A stretch of DNA of 64,000 nt from Andalucia godoyi (taxonomy: Eukaryota; Discoba; Jakobea; Jakobida; Andaluciidae): assembly GCA_009859145.1 (NCBI GenBank), contig VRVR01000021.1, positions 257,507 to 321,506 on the forward strand, read 5' to 3'. The notes under the pieces were generated by a model. That model had not been told where the DNA came from. It saw only the letters and a program-made list of their open reading frames with translations, and searched no databases. Of this stretch, positions 43,001-49,000 are shown piece by piece. The position numbers were made by a program, and so were the translations under genes. Each line of letters starts with the position of its first letter. Within the stretch, counting starts at the first letter, position 1.

Positions 43001-46000
43001 TTCTTGGCTGCAACGGATTTTTGCGAGCAGATAAGTTTGCCACGTCGTATTCCGTGACGATCATTCAGTACACGGAAATCGGTCAGTTGTACGTCTCTTC
43101 TGCTCAGACTGCCAGCGATGCCTCCTGCTGTGGAAGTTTCGAAATTCCGTGCAAGTCAATTAGTTTTGCTCTCGAGACTGTTCTGGACGGAAAGACTATT
43201 GTTCTGATGCCTGGCGTGTTTCGCGTGGGCTCGCCGAACACAAACGTCCAGATCACTGCTCCAAACAAGGCATTCAGTATTGTTGCGTTTTCACCCCAAG
43301 CCACAGTTCTCGATTGTGAGTCCCATGGTCCGTTTATGATTTTTTCACATCAGAGTGTATCTGCACTGTCCGGTTTCATCATTCGCAATTGCTCATCTGA
43401 CCAGGGAGGAGCATTGAGAGTCATTAGCGGTGCGTATCCCATGATTTCCAATATGATTTTCGATTCTAACCGCTCTCCTTCAGGTGGAGCCATTTTTGTC
43501 GAGGATGCGACACCAATGATCAGCAATTCTACATTCATCTCTAACTCTGCTGACAACGGTGGTGCGATTTTCATTTCTGGCGCGGCCTCTCGTGTTTCCA
43601 TTTTTGATGCGTATATGTCGGAGAACATGGCTGATGTTTCTGGTGGCCACGTGTCTGTGCAAAATAGTGGTGCTCTTGAGATGCAGCGCAGTGTGCTTTC
43701 CAAAGGCTATTCTGTGACGAGTGGTGGTTGTTTCTCATGTGAATCGGCGAGTAATTGTTCTTTTTCGGAAACCTCATTTATAATGTGTTCATCATTCGAT
43801 GGGGGAGCTGGATCCGTTGTGTTGGCTTCTGCAAACCTCTCGGCTTGCCATTTCATTTCCAATCAAGCTCTGGGCACTGTTCTTTCTGATGGTGCACCGA
43901 CAGTGGGAGGGGGTGCTATGAGCTTGTCGGAGGCGTCGTTCGTTTGCTCTTCCACTGTCTTCAGCAAGAACAATGCTACGTATGGAGGCTGTTTGTTTTT
44001 GCTGAAGCTATCCGGATCGACTTCATTAATCCGGTCCTCCGTTTTTTTGGATAACATTGGAACGTATGGTGGTGCTATTTACGTGTATGAATCTGCAATC
44101 AACATTGCTGGTTCTCAGTGTTCGAACAACACGGCGTTGAACTCTGGTGGCTGTGTTTCTGCTTCTCTGAGCACGGTAGTGGTTCGTTTATCGGAATTTC
44201 TTTCCAATCGTGCTTCTGGGCTCGGCGGAGCAGTTTACGTATTTCGCTTGGACGTTGGAGGGTTTTCTATTTTCGACTCGCAGCTTTCCAAGAATTTTGG
44301 TACTTTAGGTGGTGCCCTCGCCGCGGACACGTCACCCGTTGTGCTTCATAACTGCATACTTGATGACAATGAATCCGTCGAGTTTGGTGCAGGATTGTAC
44401 TTGAAGTCTTCGCAGGTGGACACTACGTTGTGCTCTTTACGACGAAACAAATGTCAGAGCAGTGGTGGTGGAATTTACGTGGAATCCGGATCGACGCTGG
44501 CGGTCAATGCGTCGTCGTTTGAAGCGAATCAGGCAAGTGTGTATGGGGCTGGATTCTACGTTTCCGCCTCTTCGATTACTTTGCAGTCTTCTGTGTTTTT
44601 GAACCAAGTTAGCCGGTTTGGCGGTGCAGGCTATGCGGTGTCTGCAGATACGTCGGTTTCGAACTGTTCATTTGCGAACATGACCGCATCTTCTCAAGGC
44701 GGGTCGCTGTTTGTCATTGCTTCAACCGTTAAGATTGTGGACTCCTCGTTCTCAACGAGCAGTTCCCAAGAATCTGGTGGTGGCATCCATGCAATCTCTT
44801 GCACGTTCACGGTTACCTCCTCGGTGTTTTCCACATGTTCTTCTGGAACGGGAGGAGCTGTGTTTGTGGATTCTTCGGAGTGCGTTTTCAACTTGACTAC
44901 ACTGAGCGCGAACCAGGCGACGGATGGTGGCGGCCTGTTCTCTGTTCTGTCTTCTGTTTCGATGGCACAAGTCACGCTTCAGCGTAATGCAGTGTCGAAC
45001 AGAGGCGGTGGAGTGTATTGCCTGTCTTCCAAAATATTTGACTTGTCTTCTTCATTCTTCGCTGGCAACAACGCGACGTCGTCTGGAGGAGCAGCGTATG
45101 TGGAAAAATGCCCCGCGACTCTCAAAGATTCCGTTTTGGACGGCTCTTCCTCTCCCGTTGGCTCCGGGCTGCATCTCGTGTTTGGTTCGACTGCAAAGGT
45201 GACGCGTTCCACTTTCGTCGGAAACCAAGGTGACACTGGAGGTGGAATTTATTGTGATGCTTGTTCAGACTTGGTAGTTCTCAACAGCTCGTTTATTCGC
45301 AATTCTGTGAAGAAGTTCGGTGCCGGCATTGCGGATATCCGTGGCGTCTCGGTTCTGACGATTCAAGGGACGCGGTTTCATGAAAATGCAGCTGCAACTC
45401 GCGGTGGCGGCCTCTATCTCTCTGACGTCTCTGCTCTTGTGAATGACACGGAGTTTACTACACAGTCTGCAGGAGAAGGAGGAGGATTGTTCTTTACTCT
45501 AAGTTCTTCTTCTGTCGGACAATTGTGGTTGACGAAGTCCACGTTCCAGAATAACACCGCTTCGTTCGGGTGCGGCGGAGGCTTTTGCTGGGATGTATTG
45601 GAGCCGTTCTACGACAACTTCACCAAGCAGTCCATGATCGGAAATACTGGTGTGTACGGACCGAACATCGGTTCTGCGCCCAAGAAACTGTCCACTGCGA
45701 TGAATGTCTCTCAACCTCAGCGCTCGGGAGAACAGTTCACAGAGGTGCTGAACGTGGATGTTTTGGACTTCTACGACCAAGTTGTCGCGATCGACAATGG
45801 TACCGTGGTATCCGTCGAGCCAGCGACACTTTCGACTATCATCTCCGGCGCACGTACGGCTGCGACGGTGAACGGACGTGCTACATTTAGCGGCATTGGT
45901 GTGGTTGCGAAGCCGGGTTCTTCTGTGAATATCAAATTCGTACAAACTGTGCTCGATGCCGACTCGACATCCGTGTCCGTGAGTCCGTGCAATGCCGGAG

Positions 46001-49000
46001 AGACGGAATTAGAATCGTTGTGCCGCAGCTGTGCTTCTGGATTCTATAATCTGAATGCGGATTTGTATTGTGTGCCGTGTCCATCCGAGGGTACACTGTG
46101 CCCTGGTGGAAATGTAACAAAATCAATAGCGGATTGGTGGTTATGGAGGTATCCGAATAGAGTGGTACCCTATCGGTGCCCCGACAAATATTGTCTGGCT
46201 GATAACATTTGTGGAGCAAATCGCATTCAATCGGAGGACAATGTGCTCTGCTCTCGGTGTATTAAGGATCACATTAACTGGGGTCAGGACTGTGTTGAAT
46301 GCACGGAGGTGAATGGTGGTCTTGTGTTCGCAGCTATCGTCGTCTGTTGGGCGTACATCATTGTTCTCCTTGTTGTGGGCCAGTCCGACTCAGGAATGTT
46401 CAAAATATTCATGTATTTTGCGCAAACGCTTCAACTGATCATTCCCACCACGGTTCGAAATGGGTTTGTGGACTTGCTCGGGCTTGCGAATCTGCGGGTG
46501 CAAGAATCTGCGGGTGGTGCGTGCTTGGCGCCTCTGGATTTCTTCGGGAAATCGTTGTTTAACGTCTTGATCCCGCTGTTTTTGCTGTTCCTACTGGTGC
46601 TGACGTGGCTTTTGAACGCGATTTGGACTGCAGTAGAGCAGCGTGTCAAGAGAGCTGCCAAGTTTCTTAGCATGGTGGTGTACTATCGATCGGTATCTGC
46701 AGCATCGAGTTACATTTGGAAAGAGAAAATGGAATACGAGAGAACCATGACAGAGGAAAAGCGTCTTGAAATGGTGCGAACAGCTGCTGTCAATCGAAGC
46801 AAACGACTTGCGCTGTATGTTTATACTTTTGCATTCTTGTTGTTGTTTTCATATTCCACTATTAGTTTGACTGTGTTGGAGTTTGTGAACTGCCGGCAAG
46901 TCGAGGACCTAACATTGGTGACATCGCAACCGGAGGTCTCATGCGATTCGGATAGCTATCGTGCGTGGCTGACGGTGTACGTTGTTCTCTTGGCTGTAAT
47001 TGTCGTTGGTGCCCCGTTTCTGTTGCTAGGATTCTTGCTGTGGTCCTGGAGAAAGCAGAAATTGGCGGAAGAATCTTTCAAGATGCATTTCGGAGTCCTT
47101 TATTCGTCGTATCGACTGAAGTTTTTCTGGTACGAGAGTGTGTTCATGATTCGTCGGACAATTATTACTTCATTTTTCGTTTTGTTTTATGATGAGCCGC
47201 CGACCCGATCATTCACCTTGGCTTGTGTATGTATCGTCTTTTTAGCAGTGCATGTCGCCATGAGGCCGTTCTTGTACATCAGGGACAATATTGCAGAGAC
47301 GGCTTCTCTCCTTGCGATTGCTGTTATCGCGGGTCTTGCCTCCTCGGAATGGTTGACTGCCGCCCCTTCTTCAGCGACTGTCGTCTTCATCATATTTGTT
47401 TGTCTTCCATTTGTTGTCTGGGGCGCTCTAGGGTTGTATATTGTCTTCGCAGTGGTTCACGTCGTCGTCCGCAAACGCCAAGGCCGGCCCCTTCCGGCAG
47501 ACTATTATGCACCTCGTCTGCAAGGAGCGTCGAAGAATGTGAAATATGTGTATCTATCAGGAAATGCAACCAGAGCAAAGGGCATTCCATTTGTGATTGC
47601 AGAGGGTGCGTCGGAAGATGGGTCAGCCGACGCGAGTAAGCCTGCAGACAAGTTGGACCAGGGATTTGCATTTAGAGGTCTTGGTGCTGATGAGATGCAA
47701 GAGTACTCCAACCCTGTCTACCGTTCGAAGGCGGTGATGTACTCTGATGATGAGACCTCCAATAACTTTGATCCTCGATCGATGCTACCCCAGTATTCCA
47801 AACGTCGGTTTGGCTTGTACGCGAATCCGCTTTTCGGCAGAACAGTCTACGTGGACAACGATCAGCCTGGAATTGTCTATCAGGGAGGCACGTTGTCTCC
47901 TACCCTGCGTCCGTTTGTGCCGCAGTCGAATTCTGCTTCTCGTCACCCAGGACCGCCGGTGCCGCAATTTTCAAGGCAGTCTGCGCAGAATGCTTCAAAG
48001 ACTGCTCAGCCTGCGCTGAGGACTACACAGGAGCCTTTGTTAATTCGAAATTCGACTCAGTCTGCGCATGGCTGGTTCCTGAATCCGCTGCCGCTTGCGA
48101 AGAATGCCGTGGTGGTAGTGGAGAATTCAACGCCCTACGGCGAGAGTGCCGGGGAGCCTCATGTGATTTTGCATGGCCCTACGCTATTGCCTGATGTGAC
48201 CTCGGAGCCCAAGTTTGCCTTGCCTCCCACCGTTGCGAGCAGTTCGCCGCAGAGCCCTCCAATTCCTGCCATCATCGGAGGTACATCTTTTGGAGCGGGT
48301 ACGCAGAAAGCCGCATTCTACCGCAATGCTGCGCATGGTAAGGATATTGACGTTGATGCCTCTGCAGACGTTGTGTATTCTAACAACTCTTCAACCCCGC
48401 CATCCTCAAATGCTGCCTCCTCTTTGCTTTCTTCAACTCCTCCTTTACTGACTTCTTCCCTTACTTCCCCTTCTTCTTCCCCTCCTGTTTCTTCTTCTTT
48501 GCTTCATCCATCGAATGTCAATGGCTCATCTTCGTCCACCCGTCTGCTATCATCATCATTACCGATGCCAAATCCGGCTCGCCTTTCCCAGGTTTCCACA
48601 AGCAGCAGCACGAGCTCGGCTGAATTTGAAGCCGCTGTCCCCAAACCTCTCCCCTCCGGCCCTTCGTTTGGCCGTGGCATCGGACGTGAGAGTGTTGGAT
48701 ACTTCAAAAATGCTGCTCATGGCCAGGATCTAGACTTTCTGGAAGCGCCGCTTCCCCTTGCTCCTCCTGCCCTCATCGAACAGCCCTCGAAGAAATCGAA
48801 AAAGACTCGAAAGGACTCGTCGTCGTCGTCTTCACGTACGTTCATTGGTCCGCCGCCGTCCACTTCGGTGTTTATTGGACCTCGGCCGTCGTCCGTTGCG
48901 CGGCCCACTGAGATTCGCAAAGCAGCTCTGATGGGCAATCCTGTGTATGGAATGCCAATCGCTGAAGTGATGAGCGAGCCCTTGTATGCTACAGCACCAC

